Shown piece after piece: positions 1-8,192 of a stretch of 64,000 nt of DNA. The position numbers and the translations under genes are program-made. The stretch covers positions 3,224,001-3,288,000 of the forward strand of contig CP128857.1 in NCBI GenBank assembly GCA_030388725.1, in the 5' to 3' direction. Origin of the DNA: Prodigiosinella aquatilis (lineage in GTDB: Bacteria; Pseudomonadota; Gammaproteobacteria; Enterobacterales; Enterobacteriaceae). A model generated the notes under the pieces. It did no database searches. It saw only the letters and a list, made by a program, of their open reading frames with translations, and was not told the DNA's origin. Every line of letters begins with the position of its first letter. The stretch's first letter is position 1.

Positions 1-643
1 CTGGCGACTGATGAAGCGTGTCGGGATAAAGGCTCAGGTCGGGTACCGGAGCCCGCGGGCACGTAAAGGCGAAGCCAGTATCGTGTCGCCCAACAGGCTC
101 CAGCGACAGTTCAATCCGGATGCTCCGGATGAGCGTTGGGTAACGGACATAACCTACATCAGGACCCACGAAGGCTGGCTGTATCTGGCCGTGGTTGTTG
201 ACCTGTTCTCACGTAAGGTTATCGGCTGGTCAATGCAATCCCGGATGACAAAGGACATTGTCCTGAACGCACTGCTGATGGCTGTATGGCGGCGTAATCC
301 CCAAAGACAGGTGCTGGTTCACTCGGACCAGTGCAGTCAGTACACAAGCCATGAGTGGCAGTCGTTCCTGAAATCACACGGCCTGGAGGGGAGTATGAGC
401 CGTCGCGGTAACTGTCACGATAACGCGGTTGCAGAAAGCTTTTTCCAGTTACTGAAACGCGAGCGGATAAAGAAAAAGATCTACGGAACGCGAGAAGAAG
501 CCCGCAGTGATATTTTTGATTACATCGAAATGTTTTATAATAGTAAGCGTCGGCATGGTTCGAGCGATCAGATGTCGCCGACAGAATATGAAAACCAATA
601 TTATCAACGGCTCGGAAGTGTCTAGATTATCCGTGGCGATTCA
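1..643 (+). mobile_element. IS3-family insertion sequence, right part
   Basis: This is the right-hand part of an IS3-family element whose left part lies outside the window. It carries the OrfB transposase reading frame, whose stop lies 18 bases before the proposed end. IS3-family elements begin with TG and end with CA; the CA at 642-643, inside a sequence whose reverse complement starts TGAATCGCCACGG, is a good candidate for the right terminal repeat. The bases just after it could be the 3-4 bp target duplication, but this cannot be tested without the left end. The exact right boundary is inferred. Confidence 0.75.
2..625 (+). CDS. IS3-family transposase OrfB (partial, 5' end outside window)
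   Basis: This is the catalytic OrfB part of a DDE (rve-type integrase) transposase that cuts and joins the element's DNA ends. The frame is open through the left edge of the window, so the N-terminus is missing; the first in-window ATG is at 11. Counting from that Met, the catalytic triad is visible: Asp46 in WVTDITYI, Asp106 in HSDQ, and Glu142 in AVAESFF, with the D-35-E spacing typical of IS3 elements. The downstream region ends with a normal YNSKRRHGSS-type motif. One oddity is HSDQCSQY, where nearly all relatives have Gly (DRGSQY or DQGSQY); a GGC to TGC change would explain it and may impair activity. In intact IS3 elements OrfB is made by a programmed frameshift from OrfA, which is not visible here. 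Confidence 0.85.
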   Translation, partial: WRLMKRVGIKAQVGYRSPRARKGEASIVSPNRLQRQFNPDAPDERWVTDITYIRTHEGWLYLAVVVDLFSRKVIGWSMQSRMTKDIVLNALLMAVWRRNPQRQVLVHSDQCSQYTSHEWQSFLKSHGLEGSMSRRGNCHDNAVAESFFQLLKRERIKKKIYGTREEARSDIFDYIEMFYNSKRRHGSSDQMSPTEYENQYYQRLGSV

Positions 644-961
644 CTAGTAAGATTTTTAGGATATAGCCTATTCCATGTCAAGAAACTCCAATGTAATTAA
701 ATCCACTTCTGAATTATTCACAATAACGCTTATCTCCGTATTTAGTGAGCAATGCTCAGACTATTCTTTATAAAATCAATGCACAAAAGTCGGCACAGAG
801 TATACGATGTAATACTGCTCTATCATCAGATACCACGATTTTCTCAAAAATAAATATCTCTTTTTCAAGGTTTACTGGAACTGATCCTGACCCGGAATCC
901 TGCTCCATTCAGAAACAGAATTCTGACGTGATGAAGATTCTCCTGAACGGAGGTGGTATCG
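644..961. other. Gene-poor stretch between IS remnants
   Basis: No convincing gene is present. A plus-strand open frame at 745-1017 has no recognisable family and runs out of phase into the IS3 OrfA remnant, so I treat it as spurious. The last 90 bases before 962 probably belong to the same IS3-type remnant (its left non-coding end), but no terminal repeat can be placed. Confidence 0.4.
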
Positions 962-1051
962 ATGAAAAAGTCACGATTCACCGAAGCACAAATTGTCTTT
1001 GCCCTCAAGCAGGCTGAACTTCCTTGTTCTACTGCCAGTGCACAGGACTAG
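962..1051 (+). pseudogene. IS3-family OrfA N-terminal fragment
   Basis: The first 19 residues, starting MKKSRFTEAQIVFALKQAE, match the start of the helix-turn-helix OrfA protein of IS3-family elements (IS407/IS1222-like groups). A GGAGG ribosome site (950-954) precedes the ATG. After the Gln-Ala-Glu at about 1018 the sequence no longer reads as OrfA, and a stop follows at 1049-1051. It belongs to a different IS3 group from the OrfB at 2-625. This is a dead remnant whose break lies next to the IS110-type remnant. Confidence 0.7.
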
Positions 1052-1298
1052 TTCGCCTCGGACACGACGAAGAACCTTAATATCCTGTTGTTCAACGGTT
1101 TTTATAGCAACAAAATGAGTACCGGCGTACAGCAAGTCTCACCGATTGCCAGGGCTTCATTAACATCGTTTTTCTGATGATGTGCTAATGCTTTGACATG
1201 TTGGGTGAGAATAAGCCGGACGAGAAAACCCATTGATTGAAAAGTGCGCCCCAGTAATGAGAAGTGGCGCAGACTTCCATCGCAATTAGCATATCGGT
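1046..1298 (-). pseudogene. IS110-family transposase fragment, frameshifted
   Basis: Read on the minus strand, three frames together give a collinear piece of an IS110-type transposase N-terminal (DEDD) domain. The first piece contains IAMEVCATSHYWG. After a one-base frameshift near 1248 comes RTFQSMGFLVRLI followed by HQKNDVNEALAIGE. After a second frameshift near 1125 comes THFVAIKTVEQQDIK and LRRVRGELV. The pattern of a Glu early on, then KND and an EAxAIxE stretch is characteristic of the family. Only about 85 of roughly 340 residues remain, so it is inactive. It begins directly after the stop codon of elaB. Confidence 0.7.
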
Positions 1299-1303
1299 AG
1301 GGA

Positions 1304-1618
1304 CTATTTTTTCGCCAGCAAAACACCTAGTACCAAACCAACGGTTGCCCCGATTCCAACCCCATACCAGGGATTGTCATGCAGATAAATATCCGCTTTA
1401 TCAGCAACCTGCTTTGCTCGTTGACAATAACCATCAGACATATCATTGAGATGTGTTTTTACCTGCTGTAATGAAGTCTCAGCTTTCTTTTTCAACTCCT
1501 GATAAGTTTTGTCTGCATAATCACCCGAATAACGCACTATCTCTTCTAATATTTCAGATAGCAGTTTCAAATCATCCTCAATATGGATTTCTCCAGGCTG
1601 TTGATGGATCGACGCCAT
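1304..1618 (-). CDS. elaB: ElaB/YqjD/DUF883-family tail-anchored membrane protein
   Basis: This 104-residue protein has a soluble, charged, probably alpha-helical N-terminal region (about residues 15-75) and a single C-terminal membrane segment of the form NPWYGVGIGATVGLVLGVLLAKK-end, the hallmark of the ElaB/YqjD/YgaM family. In E. coli these proteins sit in the inner membrane by their tail, bind ribosomes and are made in stationary phase under RpoS. Position beside nuoN agrees with elaB. The ATG is preceded by AGGAG. An IS110 remnant begins immediately after the stop, so the native 3' flank and any terminator have probably been lost. Family assignment is secure; choice of elaB over paralogues rests on synteny. 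Confidence 0.85.
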   Translation of the reverse strand: MASIHQQPGEIHIEDDLKLLSEILEEIVRYSGDYADKTYQELKKKAETSLQQVKTHLNDMSDGYCQRAKQVADKADIYLHDNPWYGVGIGATVGLVLGVLLAKK

Positions 1619-1971
1619 GATATTCTCCTATTTGTAAAAGATTTTTTTACTCTCAGTAATTAACTATAGATAATTTCACACAACTAAGACAGGACTGCCG
1701 GATCATTGTATTTATGGGATAAGAAAAGCGAGGTGCTAACCGGTGGGATCGTAATTACGCACCAACAAGTCAGGCCATGTGACTTGCTATTACAGTAGTA
1801 TGTCCTAAATTGTATAAGTCTAAGTAATAAAAAGAAAATGACTACAAGATAGTCTGTGTGCTGCTGATAATGCACTAGAATTGTAATGTACTCACCGTAT
1901 AAACCGGCGCTGAGATAACGTGCCGGTAGATCACAATGGTTTTGTCATCAAATTTTCAATGAGGAAAAATT
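1619..1971. other. Intergenic region between elaB and a DUF2892 gene
   Basis: This AT-rich stretch separates divergent elaB (minus) and the small DUF2892 gene (plus) and should contain both promoters. A minus-strand open frame at 1684-1875 has no family features and I do not accept it. I could not place a -35/-10 pair with confidence. Confidence 0.4.
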
Positions 1972-2169
1972 ATGAAATTGAATGTAGGTGGTGTGGATCG
2001 TATCGTCCGTATCATTATTGGCCTGGTGCTCATCGCACTGGTCGCAACTGGCACGATCGGATGGTGGGGCTGGATTGGTGTTATTCCATTTCTGACGGGA
2101 GTGGTGGGATTTTGTCCGCTCTATCCGTTAATGGGAATCAATACCTGTTCATTGAAGTCAAAGAAATAA
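1972..2169 (+). CDS. DUF2892 family small inner-membrane protein
   Basis: This 65-residue protein has the DUF2892 pattern: a short N-terminal MKLNVGGVDRIVRIIIG segment leading into one hydrophobic helix, a WWGWIG turn, a second helix, and a final GFCPLYPLMGINTC motif. The same module forms the membrane tail of the rhodanese YgaP. Two cysteines, one in GFCPLY and one near the end, are conserved in the family. A GAGG ribosome site (1960-1963) lies 8 bases before the ATG. The function of stand-alone DUF2892 proteins is unknown to me. The gene is convergent with nuoN. Confidence 0.85.
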   Translation: MKLNVGGVDRIVRIIIGLVLIALVATGTIGWWGWIGVIPFLTGVVGFCPLYPLMGINTCSLKSKK

Positions 2170-2278
2170 CATCCAACCCAATGAATCCAGCCAGATTTAT
2201 TCTGGCGATGGATATGAAATGAATACTTGCCGAGATTGATATCAATACATGTAATCGTATTCACAATGTAGTCTCTTT

Positions 2279-2312
2279 AAAAAAACACCCTGTAACCTAC
2301 CGCTACAGGGTG
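2279..2312 (-). terminator. Rho-independent terminator of the nuo operon
   Basis: On the minus strand a perfect 9-bp stem (CACCCTGTA at 2304-2312 pairing with TACAGGGTG at 2286-2294) is followed directly by seven T residues (2279-2285). It lies about 70 bases after the nuoN stop and is a textbook end for the nuo transcript. Confidence 0.85.
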
Positions 2313-2328
2313 GAGTGACCATTTCATT

Positions 2329-2358
2329 ACGCCGTCGGTATTATCCCTTCGGCGTTTT
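2329..2358 (+). terminator. Candidate terminator of the DUF2892 gene
   Basis: ACGCCG at 2329-2334 pairs with CGGCGT at 2350-2355, followed by a short T run (2355-2358). The stem is short and the loop is 15 bases, so it may be weak. It lies between two convergent genes. Confidence 0.4.
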
Positions 2359-2379
2359 AAATATCTACAGTGACGACAG

Positions 2380-3837
2380 TTACATCAGTGGTTGAGCCAT
2401 CTGCACCAGAGAAATCAATGGCTGCGGGTACAGACCAAAGAACAGAACCATAACAGCGGAAATCAGCACCACAATACCACCAGCAGTTAATGCCCAGTTG
2501 CTCGGTGTATCACGGTTCAACGTCTGAGGTGCACTAAGATACAAGCTCACCAAGACACGCAGGTAGTAATAAAGACCAATTGCACTCCCCACAACCACTG
2601 CGCCGGTCAACCACCATAAGTGGGCATTCACACCCACTGCCAACACATAGAACTTACCGAAAAACCCTAAGGTCATCGGAATACCGGCGAGGGACAGCAT
2701 CATCACGGTCATTACCGCTGACAGGATCGGTTTATGCCAGAACAGCCCTCGATAAGAGAACAAGGAGTCAGCATCTGACCCACGGTATGGGCTGGACATC
2801 AAGCTGACGACACCGAAAGCGCCTAGGCTACTGAACAGATATCCTGCCAAATAGACACCTATTGTTTCCAATGCCAACTGGTGCGATTGTACTGCAATCA
2901 ATGCCACCAGCAGATAACCGAGATGCGCGATAGAAGAGTAGCCCAGCAGACGTTTAATATTACTCTGCGCCAACGCCATCAGGTTACCGAACAGGATAGA
3001 GGCGAAAGCAATCACGCCAAGCGTCAACCGAACAGACTCGCTATCCACCACCGGCGCATACAGGAACAACCGCATAACCGCACCAAAGATAGCAATCTTG
3101 CTGGCCGTTGCCAGGAATGTTGAAACGGGTGCCGGCGCACCTTGATAAACGTCTGGTGTCCAGAGGTGGAAAGGTACCAGCGACAGCTTAAAGCCAAGCC
3201 CCACCAGCATCATTCCCAGCCCGACCATCAACAACGGTTCATGTAGTTGGTGATCACTCAGGCTTTTGCCCAGGCTGGCAAAACTCAGATCGCCAGACTC
3301 AGCGTATATCAGTGCCATGCCAAACAGCAGGAAAGACGATGCTGAAGCAGAGAGCAACATGTACTTGATACCTGCTTCCAGTGACCGTTTCTGACGGAAA
3401 GCATATCCCACCAAACCAAACAACGGGAGCGAGATAAGCTCAATACCAATGAACAATGAAGCCAGATGATTGGCGGTGGCGAGCAAAAGGCCTCCCATCG
3501 TTGCAATCAGAACCAGCAAGTAAAATTCATCACGATTGTCTGGATAGCCTTCCAGCCATGAATAGGCAAAAGTACTGGTTGCCAGACTGGCTAACAACAC
3601 CAGCCCGGTATAGAACATGGAAAAGCCATCAACCCGAATCAGTGGAGTAACGTCTGTTGGCCCTACCTGACTAACCAGATAAAGGGAAAACAACGCGATA
3701 TTCAGGCCAATAACCGTAAGTGTTGCGTTGACAAAATGGTTGCGTCGCCACGCAATGCACAGCATCACAACCACTACTGTCAATCCAACGATTAACAGCG
3801 GCGATAGCGCGATCAGTTGTTGAGGAGTTATTGTCAT
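2380..3837 (-). CDS. nuoN: NADH-quinone oxidoreductase subunit N
   Basis: NuoN is one of the three antiporter-like proton-pumping subunits in the membrane arm of complex I. The 485-residue length equals that of E. coli NuoN. The charged residues of the pumping path are present at the same numbers: Glu133 (GIELIS), Lys158, Lys217 (GFKLSL), Lys247 and Lys395 (FFGKFY). About 14 hydrophobic helices are visible. It is the last gene of the operon, 6 bases after the nuoM stop, and its ATG has a GAGGAG ribosome site (3823 region). Confidence 0.97.
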   Translation of the reverse strand: MTITPQQLIALSPLLIVGLTVVVVMLCIAWRRNHFVNATLTVIGLNIALFSLYLVSQVGPTDVTPLIRVDGFSMFYTGLVLLASLATSTFAYSWLEGYPDNRDEFYLLVLIATMGGLLLATANHLASLFIGIELISLPLFGLVGYAFRQKRSLEAGIKYMLLSASASSFLLFGMALIYAESGDLSFASLGKSLSDHQLHEPLLMVGLGMMLVGLGFKLSLVPFHLWTPDVYQGAPAPVSTFLATASKIAIFGAVMRLFLYAPVVDSESVRLTLGVIAFASILFGNLMALAQSNIKRLLGYSSIAHLGYLLVALIAVQSHQLALETIGVYLAGYLFSSLGAFGVVSLMSSPYRGSDADSLFSYRGLFWHKPILSAVMTVMMLSLAGIPMTLGFFGKFYVLAVGVNAHLWWLTGAVVVGSAIGLYYYLRVLVSLYLSAPQTLNRDTPSNWALTAGGIVVLISAVMVLFFGLYPQPLISLVQMAQPLM

Positions 3838-3843
3838 GGCGAA

Positions 3844-5379
3844 TTACAGCCTTGTTGTTGAAATTATTGAACCCGGGACCGATGACATGAACCAATGCTG
3901 AATATTGGTCATCGCTGCGCTGGACGTATCCAGAATCGGCTGTGGGTATATACCCAATAGCACCAGCAAAACAACCAGTAGCATAATGAGCGACAGTTCA
4001 CGTATGCTCATGGCTTGCACCGGCTCATCAGATTTTGGAGAGCCATAAAAAGCACGCTGCATCATGGCCAATGCGTAGATAGACGCAAACACCAAGCCAA
4101 AGGTCGAAATAACCGTAATCATTGGCACAATCTGATAGCTGCCGAACAGCATCATGAATTCACCGACAAAGTTACCGGTGCTCGGCATCCCTAATGTGGC
4201 CAAAGCAAAGAACAGAGACAACGCCGGCAGGTATTTGATACGTGCCCATAATCCACCCATCTGACGCATGTCGCGGGTATGCAGACGCTCATATAATTGG
4301 CCACAGATAATAAACAGACCGGCAGCAGACAAGCCATGTGCAATCATCTGGATAACGGCCCCTTGATAGGCCAGTTGACTGCCGGAATAAATGGCAACCA
4401 TCACGAATCCCATATGGGAAACAGAGGTATAAGCGATCAAACGCTTGATATCGGTCTGCTTGAATGCCATCCAGGCACCATAGAAGATACCGACGACACC
4501 TAACCACATGGCGATAGGTGCAAACTCATGTGAAGCATACGGGAACAGAGGCAGACTAAAACGCAATAGACCGTAAGCCGCGGTTTTCAGCAAAATCCCT
4601 GCCAGGTCAACAGAACCGGCTGTTGGTGCCTGGCTATGTGCATCCGGCAGCCAGCCATGTAATGGCACCACCGGCATTTTGACCGCAAACGCGATGAAGA
4701 ATCCCAGCATTAGCAGGTATTCGACGCCGTGAGACATTTTGGTATGCAACAAATTCGTATAGTTGAATGTCCAGACGCCAGTCGCATTGTAGTGCACAAA
4801 CACCAGCGCCAGAATGGAAATCAACATCACCAGACCACTGGCCTGGGTATAAATAAAGAATTTCGTTGCCGCGGCAATACGCGTTTTACCATCAGAACCT
4901 TTGTGCCCCCACAAAGCAATCAGGAAGTACATGGGCACCAACATCATTTCCCAGAAAAAGAAGAACAGGAACATGTCGATAGCCAGGAACACACCGATTA
5001 CACCACCGAGGATCCAAAGCAAGTTCAGATGGAAAAAGCCCTGATAGCGCTGAATCTCACGCCATGAGCACAGAATAGCCAGCACACCCAGCAGGCCTGT
5101 CAGTACCACCATCAACAGTGATAGGCCATCTAATGCCAGGTGAATTGAAATACCAAAACGCGGTATCCACGGCATATCAAATTCAGATTGCCATTGTGGC
5201 AGACCGGTTGGTACCGCCAGTGAGTATCCCCCCTGCAGCCATAACTGCAGAGACAGTACCAGTGTCAATCCCATAGAAATCAGCGCGATCCAGCGCGGCA
5301 CTTTAGTACCGAAACGCTCGAACTGCCAACACAGCAGACCGCCGATAAAGGGGATAAGAATTAGCCAAGGTAGTAGCAT
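3844..5379 (-). CDS. nuoM: NADH-quinone oxidoreductase subunit M
   Basis: NuoM is the second antiporter-like, proton-pumping subunit of the complex I membrane arm. At 511 residues it is two longer than the E. coli protein. Key residues are intact: Glu144 (FFWEMMLVPM), Lys234 (FAVKMPVVPLHGWLPDAH motif) and Lys265. It is separated from the upstream nuoL by 96 bases containing a strong hairpin, unlike most nuo junctions, which overlap. Confidence 0.97.
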   Translation of the reverse strand: MLLPWLILIPFIGGLLCWQFERFGTKVPRWIALISMGLTLVLSLQLWLQGGYSLAVPTGLPQWQSEFDMPWIPRFGISIHLALDGLSLLMVVLTGLLGVLAILCSWREIQRYQGFFHLNLLWILGGVIGVFLAIDMFLFFFFWEMMLVPMYFLIALWGHKGSDGKTRIAAATKFFIYTQASGLVMLISILALVFVHYNATGVWTFNYTNLLHTKMSHGVEYLLMLGFFIAFAVKMPVVPLHGWLPDAHSQAPTAGSVDLAGILLKTAAYGLLRFSLPLFPYASHEFAPIAMWLGVVGIFYGAWMAFKQTDIKRLIAYTSVSHMGFVMVAIYSGSQLAYQGAVIQMIAHGLSAAGLFIICGQLYERLHTRDMRQMGGLWARIKYLPALSLFFALATLGMPSTGNFVGEFMMLFGSYQIVPMITVISTFGLVFASIYALAMMQRAFYGSPKSDEPVQAMSIRELSLIMLLVVLLVLLGIYPQPILDTSSAAMTNIQHWFMSSVPGSIISTTRL

Positions 5380-5424
5380 GGCGTTTTGTGTCCCTAGATT
5401 AAAGAAAACTGAAAACTTGCTGCC

Positions 5425-5452
5425 GCGGGTTATCCCTGCAGGAATAACCCGC
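5425..5452. repeat. Hairpin in the nuoL-nuoM gap
   Basis: GCGGGTTATCCC (5425-5436) pairs with GGAATAACCCGC (5441-5452) around a TGCA loop, giving a 12-bp stem with one mismatch or G-T pair. No T run follows on the minus strand, so this is not an ordinary terminator. It may stabilise the mRNA or tune expression of nuoM and nuoN. Confidence 0.7.
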
Positions 5453-5475
5453 CCTTCACATCACCACGTCACCGT

Positions 5476-7326
5476 TTATACCAGCAACAACAACGCCAGT
5501 ACGACAACTGCGCCTAAACTCATGGAAGCGACATACCAGCGCAATTGGCCATTTTCACTGACGATCAAGCTATGGTTGCCCCAACGGGCAAACACCGCCG
5601 GGATATTCATCAATGAATTCAACGGATCGCGCCGCAACAGCTTCCCGATAGCCAGATACGGTTTGACAAAAATCTTGTCATACAACCAGTCAAAACCCCA
5701 GGCATAGAACCACCAGATGGTAAAGAACCGTCCCAGTGCGCTGTTTGCCACACTGTTGACCAACTGACGCTTCCCTAACCACAGTGCTGCTGCCACCAGA
5801 ATACCCACAATCGCCACGATACCTGATGTCATCTCCAACCTCAGCACCTGACTGTGTCCAAGATGAGTCGTTTCAGGCAACACACCTTGTAAAGGTGGAA
5901 CGATCAATGCTCCGACAAAGGTGGATAATATCAACAAGGCCAACAGTGGAAGATGATGAGAAAGGCCTTTTCCAGCATGTGCTTTTATCTTTGCTTCACC
6001 ATGGAACACAATGAAAATCATGCGGAAGGTATATAACGAGGTCATAAAGGCCCCCACCAAACCGGCAAACATTAAATTGACATGGCCATTAGCCCAGGCA
6101 CCTGCAAGGATTTCATCTTTACTGAAGAAGCCGGCCGTCAATAATGGCAACGCGGACAATGCCGCGCCTCCCACCAGGAAACAGACATAGACCAGTGGGA
6201 TGGTTTTACGTAATCCACCCATTTTGAAAATGTTCTGTTCATGATGACAAGCCAAAATGACCGAACCGGAAGATAAGAAGAGTAATGCTTTAAAGAATGC
6301 ATGCGTCATCAGATGAAAAATAGCGGCATCCCACGCCTGCACACCCAGAGCCAGGAACATATAGCCAATCTGACTCATGGTGGAATAGGCAAGCACGCGT
6401 TTAATATCGGTCTGCACCAAAGCCGCAAAACCAGCCAACAATAAGGTCGCGGCACCTACCAAGGCGACCAGATTCAGTACCTCCGGTGCCATCAGGAACA
6501 AACCATTAGTACGGGCTATCAGATAAACACCGGCGGTTACCATGGTCGCGGCGTGGATTAGCGCAGATACTGGGGTCGGGCCAGCCATCGCATCAGCCAG
6601 CCAAGTCTGTAATGGCAACTGAGCTGACTTACCAACCGCGCCACCCAACAGCATTAAGGTTGCCCAGGTAATGACCGAAGAACCTTCTGCTAGTCGCTGT
6701 GGTGCAAGCACCATCAGCTCACGGAAGTTCAACGTACCCAGTTCTTTGTAAAGGATGAACAGTGCAATCGCCAGAAACACATCCCCGATACGGGTCACGA
6801 TGAAGGCTTTCATCGCCGCAGCACCATTGCTTGGGTTCAAATAGTAGAAACCGATAAGCAGATAACTACACAACCCTACACCTTCCCAACCGAGATACAT
6901 CAGCATCAGGTTATCGGCCAGCACCAAGATTACCATGCTGGCAATAAACAGGTTGGTATAGGCAAAGAAGCGGGAATACCCCTCTTCACCACGCATATAC
7001 CAAGAGGCAAACAGGTGAATGAAGAAACCGACGCCAGTGACAACCGACAACATGGTCAGAGACAATCCATCCAGCGTTAGGTTAACGCTGATGTCAAAGT
7101 TCCCGACTGCCATCCAGGTCCACAGATGCTGATTGAAAAATACGACACCGCCGCCATGCTGGTGGCTAATGAAGTCGGCAGCGATATAACACGTCACTAA
7201 TGCCGCTAGACCAACGGATCCGACACCTATCGTGGCGGAAAAATTTTCCGACCAGCGACCACGAGAAAATGCCAGCAACAGAAATCCAATTAGCGGAAAT
7301 AAAATAGTTAAATAGAGTAAGTTCAT
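5476..7326 (-). CDS. nuoL: NADH-quinone oxidoreductase subunit L
   Basis: NuoL is the distal antiporter-like proton-pumping subunit, with the long lateral helix that runs along the membrane arm. It is 616 residues long (613 in E. coli). Conserved pumping residues are Glu148 (MYLGWEGVGL, equivalent to E. coli Glu144) and Lys233 (GAVGKSAQLPLQTW, equivalent to Lys229). The start overlaps the nuoK stop as ATGA, indicating translational coupling. Confidence 0.97.
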   Translation of the reverse strand: MNLLYLTILFPLIGFLLLAFSRGRWSENFSATIGVGSVGLAALVTCYIAADFISHQHGGGVVFFNQHLWTWMAVGNFDISVNLTLDGLSLTMLSVVTGVGFFIHLFASWYMRGEEGYSRFFAYTNLFIASMVILVLADNLMLMYLGWEGVGLCSYLLIGFYYLNPSNGAAAMKAFIVTRIGDVFLAIALFILYKELGTLNFRELMVLAPQRLAEGSSVITWATLMLLGGAVGKSAQLPLQTWLADAMAGPTPVSALIHAATMVTAGVYLIARTNGLFLMAPEVLNLVALVGAATLLLAGFAALVQTDIKRVLAYSTMSQIGYMFLALGVQAWDAAIFHLMTHAFFKALLFLSSGSVILACHHEQNIFKMGGLRKTIPLVYVCFLVGGAALSALPLLTAGFFSKDEILAGAWANGHVNLMFAGLVGAFMTSLYTFRMIFIVFHGEAKIKAHAGKGLSHHLPLLALLILSTFVGALIVPPLQGVLPETTHLGHSQVLRLEMTSGIVAIVGILVAAALWLGKRQLVNSVANSALGRFFTIWWFYAWGFDWLYDKIFVKPYLAIGKLLRRDPLNSLMNIPAVFARWGNHSLIVSENGQLRWYVASMSLGAVVVLALLLLV

Positions 7327-7625
7327 CCGCGCATCTCACTGACTGTATCAATATTCAGAGTATGACGACGACGATACAACTGCAGCAACATCGCCAGACC
7401 GATACTGGCCTCTGCGGCTGCCAGAGTAATCGCCAGAATATACATAATCTGACCATCTGGCTGTCCCCAGTAGCTACCGGCGACAACAAACGCCAGCGCA
7501 GCCGAGTTAATCATGATTTCAAGGCTGATCAACATGAACAGCAAGTTGCGACGGATAATCAGTCCGGTCAGCCCTAAAATGAAGAGGATGGCAGCCAGAA
7601 GCAAACCATGCTGTAGCGGAATCAT
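7323..7625 (-). CDS. nuoK: NADH-quinone oxidoreductase subunit K
   Basis: NuoK is a small 100-residue membrane-arm subunit with three helices. The two buried glutamates required for proton transfer, Glu36 (LISLEIMIN) and Glu72 (AAAEASIGL), are present. The start codon overlaps the nuoJ stop as ATGA and the stop overlaps nuoL in the same way. Confidence 0.97.
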   Translation of the reverse strand: MIPLQHGLLLAAILFILGLTGLIIRRNLLFMLISLEIMINSAALAFVVAGSYWGQPDGQIMYILAITLAAAEASIGLAMLLQLYRRRHTLNIDTVSEMRG

Positions 7626-8182
7626 GCCCGTTCCCCCGTTATTTTTTTATCAACATCCTGATTCACCGATTCTTTACTGATCAATTCGCCATGTTTGTCT
7701 TCACGTCCGATGTGGAAAGCCACAACTAGCCCGGCGAGCAGCAGCATAGATGCTAGCTCAACGGCCAGTACATAAGGTCCGAACAGGCTGATACCGACAG
7801 TCTTGGCATCAACCGTATTGCCCACGATACCTTGATCGGTAACGCTGAAGATACCTTTGACAATCACACCGAACAGGAGCAGAGACAATATGCCAGGGCC
7901 GATCCAGACACTGGGTTTCAGCCATATTTTTTCCTGCTCTACCACGGAATTACCCAAGTTGAGCATCATTACAACGAAGACGAACAGCACCATGATGGCA
8001 CCAGCATAAACGATGATTTCCAATGCACCGGCAAAGTAGGCGCCCAATGAAAAGAAAACACCCGCTACGGCTAACAATGAAACAATCAGATAAAGTAGTG
8101 CATGTACTGGATTGGTATGAGTAATGACACGTAATGTCGCCAATACCGCAATTATCGCAGCTGCATAAAAAGCGAATTCCAT
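7622..8182 (-). CDS. nuoJ: NADH-quinone oxidoreductase subunit J
   Basis: NuoJ is a five-helix membrane subunit at the hinge between the quinone site and the proton pumps. I start it at the ATG of MEFAFYAAAI (8182), giving 186 residues, because that matches the family N-terminus and is preceded by AAGGAG. A longer in-frame reading to 8260 would overlap nuoI and lacks family support. The conserved GALEIIVYAGAIMVLFVF helix is intact. Confidence 0.96.
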   Translation of the reverse strand: MEFAFYAAAIIAVLATLRVITHTNPVHALLYLIVSLLAVAGVFFSLGAYFAGALEIIVYAGAIMVLFVFVVMMLNLGNSVVEQEKIWLKPSVWIGPGILSLLLFGVIVKGIFSVTDQGIVGNTVDAKTVGISLFGPYVLAVELASMLLLAGLVVAFHIGREDKHGELISKESVNQDVDKKITGERA

Positions 8183-8192
8183 GCTTGGCTCC

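Noticed and set aside
745..1017. 90-residue plus-strand open frame
   Set aside because: It has no family features and overlaps the IS3 OrfA remnant in another frame; the better reading there is the OrfA fragment at 962.
1684..1875. 63-residue minus-strand open frame upstream of elaB
   Set aside because: Low-complexity, AT-driven, no ribosome site and no recognisable motif.
1920..2222. 100-residue frame overlapping the DUF2892 gene
   Set aside because: The DUF2892 frame has a ribosome site and clear family motifs; this one is its shadow.
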